In this document: positions 1 through 10,500 of the stretch, piece by piece
Layout: the number at the start of each line of letters is the position of its first letter
Numbering within the stretch: position 1 is the first letter of the stretch
DNA from: Rhizophagus sp. LPA8_4_AMF
Lineage: Eukaryota; Glomeromycota; Glomeromycetes; Glomerales; Glomeraceae
Length of the DNA stretch: 26,058 nt
NCBI GenBank assembly: GCA_021464525.1
Contig: JADRCO010000817.1
Coordinates: 1-26,058, forward strand
Direction of reading: 5' to 3'
The notes under the pieces: generated by a model
Told to the model about the DNA's origin: nothing
Databases searched by the model: none
The model's input: the letters and a program-made list of their open reading frames with translations, nothing else
Position numbers and translations under genes: made by a program

Positions 1-1188
1 TTTTTTTTCACACTTCGTTAAAAATTACAATCAAATTTATTGGTTTAAAATCATGTGCTATTGTATTTTCATGTGATTTATTATAATTACATGATTCGTG
101 TTCACACACATAGTGTACAAATAGAAATCGTCAAAAAATAAATATATGCAAATTGTATATTTTCTGTATCCAAAATTATTTATATTTTTTAACTGCATAA
201 AAATTATATAAAAACTGTACAATTTAGTATATTTAAAAAACTGTATACCGTATATAACTGTATATAGTACCCCCAAAAATAATACCTCCTATAATTAAGA
301 CCTGAGTATTATACATGGCATGAAATTCTTAATTCTGGTAGAAAAAGGCTAATTTTGGCCATATTCTCCACAAAGTACCTATGGGTACTATTCATTTAAA
401 AAATTGAATTCTTGAATAAGACTCCAGGTACTATATGCAGTTGCTAACAGTAGCTATTTTTATTTAAAAATCTGCAATACTTGTATGATTTCTGTATAGA
501 CTTGTATATAAAAACCATATGAAACTTAAACAATTTTTTTATTAGGAAGATATGCACCAATAATACATTTATAAAGAGTTTTTGAAAGTTCTTTTCCAAA
601 TATTTTAAAATTAGAGGAGATGTGGGAATGCTCTGAAGTATTTATTTTTATGTTTATATGTACAATAGGAAGAAATCAGTAATTTGTGAAATATGTACAC
701 AGATTCATATGATAAAATCTGGTAATAATTTAGTGTAGGGGTGTATATAATAGAAGGAAAAAACAACTTAATCAAGAGTTAAATAGGAGGTATTAGTAGT
801 GATGGTTACAAGAGTAAAGGAAAGAATAAGGTATAAATTGGTAATGTTACCAAATTTCTCATTTGGGCTAAGTTTCAATATTCTATACCAAAAAGAATTT
901 ATATATGGTACATACATATGCATGTAAAAGAACAATTTATAGTATTAAGATGCTAGGCTTTCTTGACATAATACTATTAGCATCTAGTGGTATCCAGTCA
1001 ACTCAGCCTTTTAGAGGGAAATAGGGGTCTTATATGGCTTTCTTTAATTATTTCATTTTGTTCTGTTTCAGTATATTTTAATTATTGCTTTTATGTAAGT
1101 GAACAAGATTGCACCACTATATATATAAATAAATAATAAAAAAAAAAAAATACAATTCCTAGTATTTTAATTTAAAATCAAAAAATTT

Positions 1189-1243
1189 CTATGTATAGTA
1201 TCTAAAATTCAGGAAAATTTTCTTGAGGAATTACTATACATAG
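1189..1243. repeat. Perfect 12-bp inverted repeat (hairpin)
   Basis: The arm ctatgtatagta at 1189-1200 is the exact reverse complement of tactatacatag at 1232-1243. The 31-base loop contains a nearly self-complementary core (aggaaaattttctt), so the whole 55 bases can fold into one imperfect hairpin. It lies in gene-free DNA. It could be a small MITE relic or chance in AT-rich sequence. Confidence 0.5.
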
Positions 1244-1342
1244 GGCCCATGATATATGGTAATTCTTTTTATCTAGGTTTCAAAAAATTTAATAAAATAA
1301 CTTTTATTAAGGTAAATATATATAAAGATGTTTAGCCCAGCT

Positions 1343-1503
1343 TTAACCATGCCAATAATCGGGTGCAGTTTGGAATCCGTGCACTAACAAGGCTTCAAAA
1401 TAGGCCTTTTCAGCAGATAGCTGAGTGCCCTTGGAATTCAAACACAATGGTTTCGAATTAGACGCATCCAATCTTCCAAGAGCAGTAAAGCGAGATGTAC
1501 ATC
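1343..1503 (-). pseudogene. Possible isolated terminal exon or gene relic, unrecognised
   Basis: This patch is visibly less AT-rich than its surroundings. On the minus strand it has an acceptor-like tag at 1506-1504, then a 52-codon open frame closing with TAA at 1345-1343. The translation begins around CTSRFTALGRLDAS and ends with FQTAPDYWHG, and its composition looks like real protein rather than translated A/T runs. There is no start codon in that frame, and upstream in the same frame there is a stop, so it would need at least one more exon; I could not find one. It may be the last exon of a lost gene, a fragment of a dispersed multicopy gene, or chance. I do not recognise the family. Confidence 0.3.
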
Positions 1504-1652
1504 CTACCAGAGTTTAGAGTTATGCACTTGCACATGATAGCGTTAATGTTAATTCCGGTCAGTTTGTACGTTAATATTGTACAACTAGTGATGGGTATAT
1601 ACTATATAAAAAATATATATAACATTATAACATATAAACACATATGGTATAC

Positions 1653-1673
1653 GGTATATACCAGGTATATACC
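1653..1673. repeat. Doubled 10-bp palindrome
   Basis: Two exact copies of the palindrome ggtatatacc lie at 1653-1662 and 1664-1673, one base apart. They sit inside a long TA-alternating tract (about 1595-1690). This could be a DNA-binding site pair or simple-sequence drift. Confidence 0.45.
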
Positions 1674-2153
1674 TTAAAATTATATATAACCCGTTATTTA
1701 CGTACAACCCCATTACCCCACTATTTCCCCATATAGCCAATTTCTTAATGCTGCTGAACGTCTATAATGCTGGCTAAAGTTACACTAAGTTGCATTTCAG
1801 GATGAACATGATGTAGCATTATTGGATTCAGTTGATGGTCACCTAATACATTAGGGGGGTTTTTTTTGCAGGTTCATGATAATTAAATTTATGAGACTTA
1901 CTTTTATTCCCATTTTGACTAAATAAATCAAGTACAGATACAATAATTAATACAATTTTCAAAGCAAACATAACTAATCATATTTAAATATATAATGTAA
2001 CATTTGTAGTAAACATATCAATACACGTAGAAAAAAGAATACATATTAGGTATTTCAAATAGAAGAATATGAATGGAAAATTATAAAAAAAAACAAGAAT
2101 AGTTTGAAGTTATTGGCTATAAAGTATTTGGATTCATTAAATTAAGTAATCCT

Positions 2154-3723
2154 TCAAGAGCCTAGTTGTTCCAATTGTATGTCCACTTTAGCAATAACCT
2201 ATGTAAAAACTTCACATTAGACAATGATTAAGGTAATCCAAAAGAAAAAATAAAGACATACTTGATGAATATCCGGCCGATCTTTGGGGTCTACTTTTAA
2301 CATAAAACTGATCAAATCCTTAAACTCCGGAGAATATCTATAATCAAATTTAAATTAAGTACATTTGAATCTTGGTTAATCATGTCACAAAAAAAAAATT
2401 GTTTGTTAATTACTTGTCTTGCTCAGTGGGGGGGAAACGAAATTGAGCGTTGAGGACAGCTAAAGCAATCGATCCACCTTGCTCATTAATATTGTTATCG
2501 AATGGTGATGATCCGTAAGCCATGGCATATAAAGTACATCCTAATGACTTTTTATGAAAAACATGAGGTTAATTCAAATAAGAGTAAAAACTGACTTTTT
2601 TACCAACTTACCCAAATATCAACTTTTTCATTAAGTTCAACATTAGTCTTTACATCAAACAACTCTGGTGCCCGATATGGCATAGTGGAATGTTGACCTG
2701 CTAAATCTTGTTGCATTAAAGCTTCATTACGAGTTTGAATCTTTATTCGTGCTCGAACCAAAGACCCAAAATCCATCAATATGGGTTGCGAATCATCTGT
2801 TAGCAAAATATTACTATGAAAAAAAATTTTATTAAAATTCTTGGGAAAACAAATAAACTAAATAGAAGATAATAAGTGCTTTATTTACCCAGGTTTAATA
2901 TCTCTATGTGCAAATGGTACAACACCATCCTCACTTTGTGAATTATTAGATTGTACCGATATTGAATTATTCATTTCATTTTCTATTCCATTTAAATTTG
3001 AATTCGTTATTCCATTGTCTGATCGTAAAGGAACACTAGGAAATCTATAAGTATGAAGAGCTCTAACAGCATAGCAAATTCCTCTAAAAATTTTCAACAT
3101 TTCTTTCTCACTAAAATGTTTATTATTTTCCAAATTACTGTTGATGGCATCTTGAAGGTTTCCGCTCTATATCATCAACTTTAAATATAAATATGTTGAA
3201 TTCTAAATACAAAGTAATGAATAATGACTAACCTTATAATATGGTAAAAATATATAAACGATTTTACCACCGTTTTTATCTTGAACAACACAAGTATCCT
3301 AACACATAAGCTTATTAACCTAAAATTTCAATTTCTTAAATATTGATTGAATATGCAAACTTACAATGACTTTGATAATGTTCTCATGTGAAAATAATCT
3401 ATACATATCCACCTCCTTCATAGCATCTTTCACAGAATCGGTACCAAATTGACAACGAATCTTTTTTAAAGCGAAATATCGACCAGTACTGGTATCCTGT
3501 ACCAGATGAACATAGGAAAATCCTCTAAATAGTTACAGATTGATTAACCTTTTATATATAAGGATCAGAAGAAATCATAAATACTTCAAAGTAATACTCA
3601 CCCTTCACCAAGTAATTTTATCACCTTGAAGGTTCGGCGATTTATGTGAAGTGTTGGATTCGGAAAACAACAAGAAGTAACGGCATATAGGGTGTCCCGC
3701 ACTGAGCTCAATACTAAGGACAT
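2154..3723 (-). CDS. ENV7: Env7/STK16-family serine/threonine protein kinase
   Basis: Eight exons on the minus strand: 3723-3602, 3524-3365, 3298-3233, 3166-2889, 2813-2612, 2547-2414, 2337-2262 and 2198-2154, giving 360 residues (yeast Env7 is about 364, human STK16 about 305). All introns are GT-AG, 63-77 nt. Visible kinase motifs are the glycine loop GEGGFSYV (39-46), the ATP lysine in FALKK (Lys61), HRDIKPGN (Asp205, Asn210), DFG (223-225) and YRAPEL. The activation-segment sequence LMDFGSLVRARI is typical of this family, which acts at vacuole/Golgi membranes. There is no glycine at position 2 for myristoylation as in STK16, but a Cys-Cys pair at 18-19 could be palmitoylated as in yeast Env7. 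A polar insert of about 43 residues precedes the HRD motif. It is divergent from CLF1. Identification is firm; exon borders are from frame and homology. Confidence 0.9.
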
Positions 3724-4217
3724 TTTGTGCTTAAAACTTTGTATGCGAAGAAATAGCCTTGGCGTATTTGATATTTAATTAAACGATCTTGATGAGGGGT
3801 ACAAAAGTTTCTTTTGAGTAAATTTCAGATTTCCGCTATAAAAAATTTTTTGCTTGGGATATTATATCATTTTGCCAATTCAAACAATTTTATTCCTTGT
3901 AATACGTTTGGATATATCGAAAAAACACTTATCACCACGTGCATGTTGATAGAAATGGTATGGGCAGTATATTACCTAATATCAGTTTAATAAGGCAGGC
4001 CCCCACCCCCAGGTAAGATGTTTTTTAACCAATAATATTTTATTATATATATTATATTAATTTTAACCAATAAAAATGCTTAATTTTGTATTACGTAAGA
4101 TATTGTTTAGCCCCCACCCCCTTACATAATATATGTCACGACCCTAATAATCAAATTAATAAGATCTGTACTATAAAAAAACCTTGTCAAGAGAATTTAT
4201 ATCTATCGACTTTCAAA
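3724..4217. promoter_or_regulatory. Divergent promoter region between ENV7 and CLF1
   Basis: This 494-bp stretch separates two start codons pointing away from each other. It holds two CCAAT boxes, each inside the repeated word ttttaaccaataa (CCAAT at 4029-4033 and 4065-4069). Two exact copies of the C-rich word gcccccaccccc (3999-4010 and 4110-4121) bracket them, and one CACGTG E-box lies at 3936-3941. The promoter role is inferred from position. In the CLF1 frame the reading frame is open upstream to an ATG at 4086, but homology favours the start at 4218. Confidence 0.6.
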
Positions 4218-7125
4218 ATGGATCCATCACAAGTACCAAATCTTTATAAACAACAGCGGGGTCCTCCAAAGGTAAATTTATATACTTAATTTATTAGATG
4301 CTTTGTTTTGATTTGAATTTTTGTACTTCTATGTAGATCAAAAACAAAAATCCCGCGCCGATTCAAATTACAGCCGAACAAATTCTTCGTGAAGCCAAAG
4401 AGAGACAAGAATCTGCGAAGAAAGCACCTCGTCAAAAGATTTCCGACTTAGAAGAATTGTCAGAATATCGTTTACGTAAAAGGAAAGAATTTGAAGATGC
4501 TATAAGAAGAAATAGATTAAATATTGGAAGTTGGTTGAAATATGCAGCATGGGAAGAAAGTCAAAAAGAATTAAATAGGTTTCTCTATTTAAAAGACTTC
4601 AATTTTTTTATTTATCCGAAATATTTAAAGTTTAAACTTCATGCAATCACTCTTCCTATAGAGCGCGTTCGATATATGAAAGGGCATTGGATGTGGATTC
4701 GCGCAACGTTACCCTTTTTATTAAATATACTGAAATGGAAATGAAGAATCGCAATATCAATCATGCTAGAAATTTGTTTGATCGCGCTGTTACTTTATTA
4801 CCACGAGTGGATCAATTTTGGTGAGTTCTTTAATATTTAAACATGGGATTATCAAATAGTTTAAGTTGACTTATTAATTAATATTATCAAAGGTACAAAT
4901 ATACTTATATGGAAGAAATGTTGGGAAATGTTGCAGGAGCACGTCAAATATTTGAACGTTGGATGCAGTGGGAACCGTATGAATCAGCATGGAATGCTTA
5001 TATAAAAATGGAAAAAAGATACAAAGAAATTGATAGAGCAAGAGCAATTTATGAGAGGTTCGTTAATGTACATCCAGAACCAAAGAATTGGCTGAAATGG
5101 GTTAAATTTGAAGAGGAGCAGAATAATTTGGGTGAATATCTCAATTTTTTTTATCCTAAAGTATCTAAAGAATAATTTACCTAATAAGTACCTATTGTTT
5201 TATGCATAGAGAAGTGTCGAGAGATTCTTAGTCAAGCCATTGAAGTACTAGGTGAAGATCATATGGATCAAAAGATATTCATAGCATTTGCAAAATTTGA
5301 AACTAGATTGAAAGAGGTGCGTAGTTGTAGTTGCATTTGCATATAGTCGCAGAAAATCGGTATTCTTTTTTTTTTTTCTTTTGATATTAGATATTTTTAT
5401 TACAATTTTTAGTTTGAAAGAGCACGTGTTATTTATAAATATGCGTTGGACAAGCTACCTAGATCCAAATCTGAATCACTATATAACGCGTACACTCAAT
5501 TTGAAAAACAACATGGTGACAAAGATGAAATTGAGGACGTGGTAGTTGGAAAGCGAAGGTTGCAATATGACGAGGTAGAGATTAAACAACTTTAACTATT
5601 AGAAAGATAACATTAAACTCATATTATAGTTTTTTTTAAGGAATTAGCAGCAAACCCAAAGAATTATGATATATGGTTTGATTACGCGAGATTGGAGGAA
5701 AATGCGGGCGATATTGAAAAAGTTCGTGAAATCTACGAACGTGGCATTGCACAAGTACCTCCGACAAAAGAGAAACGATTCTGGAGGCGATATATATATT
5801 TATGGATAAATTATGCGTTATACGAAGAGCTTGAAACCAAAGTAATTATGGGTGGGATTTGAAGAAATAATGTTTACCGTATTTTATATATATATAGTAA
5901 TAATATGCTTTGATCTGTTAACCAGGATTATGATAGGACGCGTCAAATTTATCAAGAATGTTTGAAGATAATACCCCACAAGAAATTTACATTTGCAAAG
6001 ATATGGTTACTATATGCACAATTTGAAATACGGCGTTTGGACTTGCAAGCGGCAAGAAAGAGTTTGGGAATGGCAATAGGTATTTATTTTTCATGATTAT
6101 ATTATTATTTGTAATACTTATTATTGATATTCGTAAATTTAATTCCAAACAGGGATGTGTCCAAAAGATAGGTTGTTTAAAGGATATATTGAAATCGAAT
6201 TGCAGGTAAATAGTGTGTATATTACTAATTTAATAGTAATTTAAACCCATAGATATTAATAGGATATTAATAGGTTAATTTTATGTTAATAGCTACGAGA
6301 ATTCGATCGTTGTCGTACTCTATATACTAAATATTTGGAACATAATCCATCCAATTGTTATGCATGGATTAAGTTCGCGGAGCTAGAAAGAATGTTAGGT
6401 GACTATGACAGATGTCGGGCAATATTCGAATTGGCTGTAGAACAGCCCACTTTAGATATGCCAGAGTTATTATGGAAAGCATATATTGATTTTGAATTTA
6501 CAGAAGAGGAATTCGAAAAGACGCGTCTTTTGTATCAACGTTTATTGGAAAAGACTGGACATGTTAAAGTTTGGATTAGTTTTGCGCAATTTGAACTAAA
6601 TGCGGATGAGGGAGACAGGCAAGGTGCATTGGAAAGAGCACGCAAAGTATTTGAGAATGCTTATCAAAGCATGAAAGAAAAAGAATTGAAGGAGGAGGTA
6701 CTCTATCTCTCAATAAATGATAAATTTTATTTTATTTTCCGCTTTCTTTATGATATTTTAATAACTCTTAATTATTCAATAGCGTGTTTTACTTCTTGAA
6801 TCATGGAAAGAATTTGAAACAAACCATGGCACTCAGGAAACACTTTCTACCGTTGAAGCTAAAATGCCTAAAGTCGTTAAGAAACGGCGTAAACTTGAGG
6901 AAACTGAGGGACAGACAGGTGTTGCTTGGGAAGAATATTTTGATTACATATTTCCTGACGATCAAACTCAACAACCTAATTTCAAATTATTGGCAATGGC
7001 ACATGCTTGGAGGCAACAGGTTTGTATGACTTTATCTACAACAAGAAATAATTATATGGTTTTAATTCTTTTTTCATTTACTATAGCAACAACAGCAGCA
7101 GCAAAATCAAGAGATTCAAGAGTAG
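4218..7125 (+). CDS. CLF1: Pre-mRNA splicing factor Clf1 / Crooked-neck (HAT repeats)
   Basis: Twelve exons: 4218-4271, 4337-4578, 4662-4820, 4893-5131, 5210-5316, 5413-5574, 5641-5841, 5926-6079, 6153-6205, 6293-6697, 6783-7019 and 7087-7125, giving 683 residues (human CRNKL1 about 690). The product is a helical scaffold of the Prp19-associated complex in the spliceosome. Near-invariant family blocks are visible: [13 protein letters not shown] near the N-terminus, [75 protein letters not shown] and, near the end, [15 protein letters not shown] (half-a-TPR) units run through almost the whole protein. The start at 4218 (MDPSQVPN) was chosen because it matches the short family N-terminus. The last exon encodes a glutamine run and stops at TAG. 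A candidate poly(A) signal AATAAA is at 7332-7337. Confidence 0.95.
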
Positions 7126-7520
7126 CAACAAGCACAAATTTCTATATTTTAGTATATTAAATTATATCTCGGATTTCGCATTTTTATATTTCGAAATATC
7201 TGATTTCGTTATTGGAGTTGCTTAGGTTCAAATTTGCGCATTAATAATTATTCCAGCGTTTTCCTCAAAATTGGGGACTTTCTTTAAGAAGACACTGAAT
7301 AGATCGAATATTATAATAATTCATAAGGTACAATAAATAGATAGTTATTGATCAAATCAGTATTGATTAATTAATTAAATTTATAAAACAAATATTATGT
7401 GTTAATTAATATATCTATATGCGTACAATATATGTATATATAATAAAATAAATAATGAATTATTAACCGGCTTCCATCGACTCAAAATTCAGTATTATTT
7501 TTAACCTAATCAATCGTTTT
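7126..7520. terminator. Shared 3' intergenic region, CLF1 and DOCK gene convergent
   Basis: The stop codons of CLF1 (plus) and the DOCK gene (minus) face each other across 395 AT-rich bases. AATAAA at 7332-7337 lies about 207 nt past the CLF1 stop and is a plausible plus-strand poly(A) signal. I see no gene or RNA here. Confidence 0.5.
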
Positions 7521-10500
7521 TTATTGCGTCGTACTTCTATTACGATTAAAAGACCATCCTTTTTTAATGGTCATCCTTCTATCACCAAATACAATTGATC
7601 CTTTACGTATTGTTTGTCGTTTTTCAATAACCGGTATTTCCGTAATTGTATCACCATTAGGACTATTGGGAGGAATATTCCCATTACTACCTTCCGAAGA
7701 TTCAGATATCCGTTTAGTATATATAGAATTATTTGATATATTGCCTTGCGTACTGATAGAGTTACGTGAGGAATTGAAAGTTGCTGCTGCTACTCGTGTT
7801 ATGATTGATGAATTTGAGTTTGTAGGTGATATGGGTGATGTCTGTTCAGTGTTTATAGGTGAATTCGTATACAAAGAAGTGACGCGGAACGGTTTGTTGG
7901 TATTTAGTGGAGGTAGGAAAGATGGAGACGGTGATATCACGGTAGATACAATTCGATTAGGTGGTGGGGTCATTACCTTTGGTTCAGCAATTGGTTCCAT
8001 ATTTCTGCTCTCCGCTAATCGATTTATTTCTTCTGCGAAGTTTTTCAGAAAGACTGAAAAAAAAATATATATATATTTTTAATTATTCATATAATTTAGA
8101 ATAATACTAAACGATATTTTTTAATTAACATACATTTAACTAAAGTATCATGCAAAGGTCGCATGTCTGTAGACACAAGACGATCATGTATTTCCAAGCA
8201 TCTATCAACAATATCAACCTATTTTTTTTTTTGGAAAAAAGAATCTTTTTAATTTTTTAAATAATATAATCAAAAAAATCACATTTAATAAGATATTGAC
8301 CTGTTCGTCGATAGCTTTTTTTAGTTGATTTACAAATATTTCTTTATCCGGATTAGATGCTAAAAAGTCATCACCAAAAAAGGCTTTTTTGTACATTGGA
8401 ACACCACCGTTAACAGGTGCATCTACTGCTCCATTTAACGACATAGATAAGGGATTCGTATTAACTTTACCAACTGCCTTGGATGATGTAAGATAAGAAT
8501 TGTATTTTGCTTCTAAAATTTTCAATTCGCGATTCTTAGCATTCATAGCTAACACTGCATTTTCAATTGGCGAAACTTCAGAAACAGTAACTTGAATTAT
8601 TTCAGAACGACGAAGCACAGTTGGAAAATGATCTTCTGAGACCATTATGGTTTTTTCAGTCCATAAATCCAAAAACTCATTTGATGATTTTACTCCATCA
8701 GGATTTTTATTTACAGGTCTTGAAAAACTAAATGTATTTACCGAATTGTGCTCATAATATGCTCTAATAGATGAAGGAATATCTCCTTTGAAAACAGGAT
8801 GATTACTGTTAGGTTCAGGCATAACAGCAGTAACTTGTAAAAATTGACCATCTCCATGAAGAATCTCATCAGAAGGAATACTATTTGACTTCAGTAATAC
8901 TGCTTGGGGATGCTTATTTTGCATACGTTCACAAAAAGCTCCGATCTTTTCCCATTCATAACCACGATAAATAAATTGCCGATTTTGTAAACTTGCGGGA
9001 AATCCTCGACCATAAAAACCTACACGGAAGTATTCACTAAAATATCGTTCTTTCTTAATTACATTTTCATGTAATACAGCTTGTTGCTTCAATATGTTAC
9101 TGAGACGTTGATAATCATAAGTTGTATATTCAAAATGATGAGCCAACTCCTTACATATCTCAATCCCACATTCCCATGCTTTACCCTTTACAAAATAGTC
9201 TAATATTTGTATATATAACCGTTCCTTTCTATCAAAAGGTGACTGTTTTGGAAAATCCATTTCAGGTAATGCTTCGACTTCTGAATTTGGGTCCCAATCA
9301 TATAAATCTGAATGTAACTTAAGAGTCAAAGCAGCTTCTACAAAGTTATGACTATGAACTTGCATCTGAACAAGTTGATGCACATATTTAATGTAAATTT
9401 GTTCTCTATCAATAGATTTTATAAATTTCATCAATTTCAATGTACACATTATACGATCATCCTGGAACTCTTGTCCTTCCGGTAACTCGCGAACACCTAA
9501 TAATAGTTCCAAAAATTCGCTAAGAGAGTCTAAAAACTTCATTACTGTTTCACGTAAAGTTTCCTCAACTGCAGCATTTTCAAAAAGTCTACGTAATTGG
9601 CCTATGAAATATGCTCGTGATATTTCATCTCCTTTATTCTCAGACATAAATAACCTATCTAAAGTATCAATAATATCCGATTCCATTTGTTTAAAATCTT
9701 CATCCATTGTATATTGAGTAACAATCATACCGAATAATACATTTATAGCAGAAGAACGTAATTCATCATGATGAGATAAACATAATTCTAAAATTGGCCC
9801 CAATAAAGTATTAATGAAACGAACTTGATATCCGCCTAATTTACCATCTTTGCCATGTTCCCATCCTATAGCATCCCATAAAGTAGATAATAATTTTGCA
9901 GCTCTTCCTCTAAGGTCTCCAGCTAAACGCCATATTGCACGACGTTTCTGAGGAGTAAAATTTTCGATTACTAAATGTTTACTTGTCAATAAAGATAATA
10001 GGCAGTTAAAATATTCTCTCCACAATTGTTCATTGAATGTATCTGGAATTTCTTTATCCGGAATATAATTTTTTTCCATTAAAGATGAAATAGGCTCAAG
10101 GAATTTCAGAAATACTTTATGAGCCATTATATTCATGTTTAACCATGACTCCGGGAAAGCTTCATTTAAAAGTATAGATCGAGAAACTTGAAATAATAAA
10201 ATCAAAAATTCTGCTGTTGCATCATGTCCTTCCCTATAATAAGTAGATAAAAAATGTTCCTTCATATGTTCCTGAGATAATAAAAACATTATTTGTAGTA
10301 TGACAGCAGCTATTTCACCTAATCCTGATGAAAATGAATTCTGTAATGGAGAGAGTAAAAATTCTTTTGAACTTCTATATGAACCCGTTGTCGATGTCGG
10401 TGCAGTAACACCAGAAAGCGAGTACGACCAAGAAAATATTGCTGAAGATAATACGGCCCCACTAGACGCTGTTCGCTCTCGTTGAGGATGTATTTCATCA

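Larger units (their letters stand above)
1..2153. other. Gene-free AT-rich flank
   Basis: No intact gene is visible here. The stretch is AT-rich with many A/T homopolymers, and its open frames are short and of biased composition. Three things stand out and are listed separately: a perfect inverted repeat at 1189-1243, a less AT-rich patch with a 52-codon open frame at 1343-1503 on the minus strand, and a doubled palindrome at 1653-1673. The right part should contain the 3' untranslated region of the kinase gene that ends at 2154. The first bases are a T run, which may mark an assembly edge. Confidence 0.6.

Noticed and set aside
58-276. 72-codon minus-strand frame
   Set aside because: Dominated by Tyr, Ile, Phe and Asn from translated AT-rich DNA; no domain and no support from context.
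4086-4217. Upstream in-frame extension of CLF1
   Set aside because: 44 residues from the ATG at 4086 do not resemble the family, and the C-rich promoter repeat is inside it; Met at 4218 fits the family start.
7567-8082. 171-codon plus-strand frame opposite the DOCK C-terminus
   Set aside because: Mirror of the real minus-strand exon; the minus strand continues the DHR-2 frame through two good introns.
8214-8300. Read-through of DOCK exon 1 to a stop near 8214
   Set aside because: It is intron sequence: gtcaat donor at 8300 and tag acceptor before 8218. The spliced frame continues the DHR-2 domain, whereas the read-through tail is Lys/Phe/Leu-rich.
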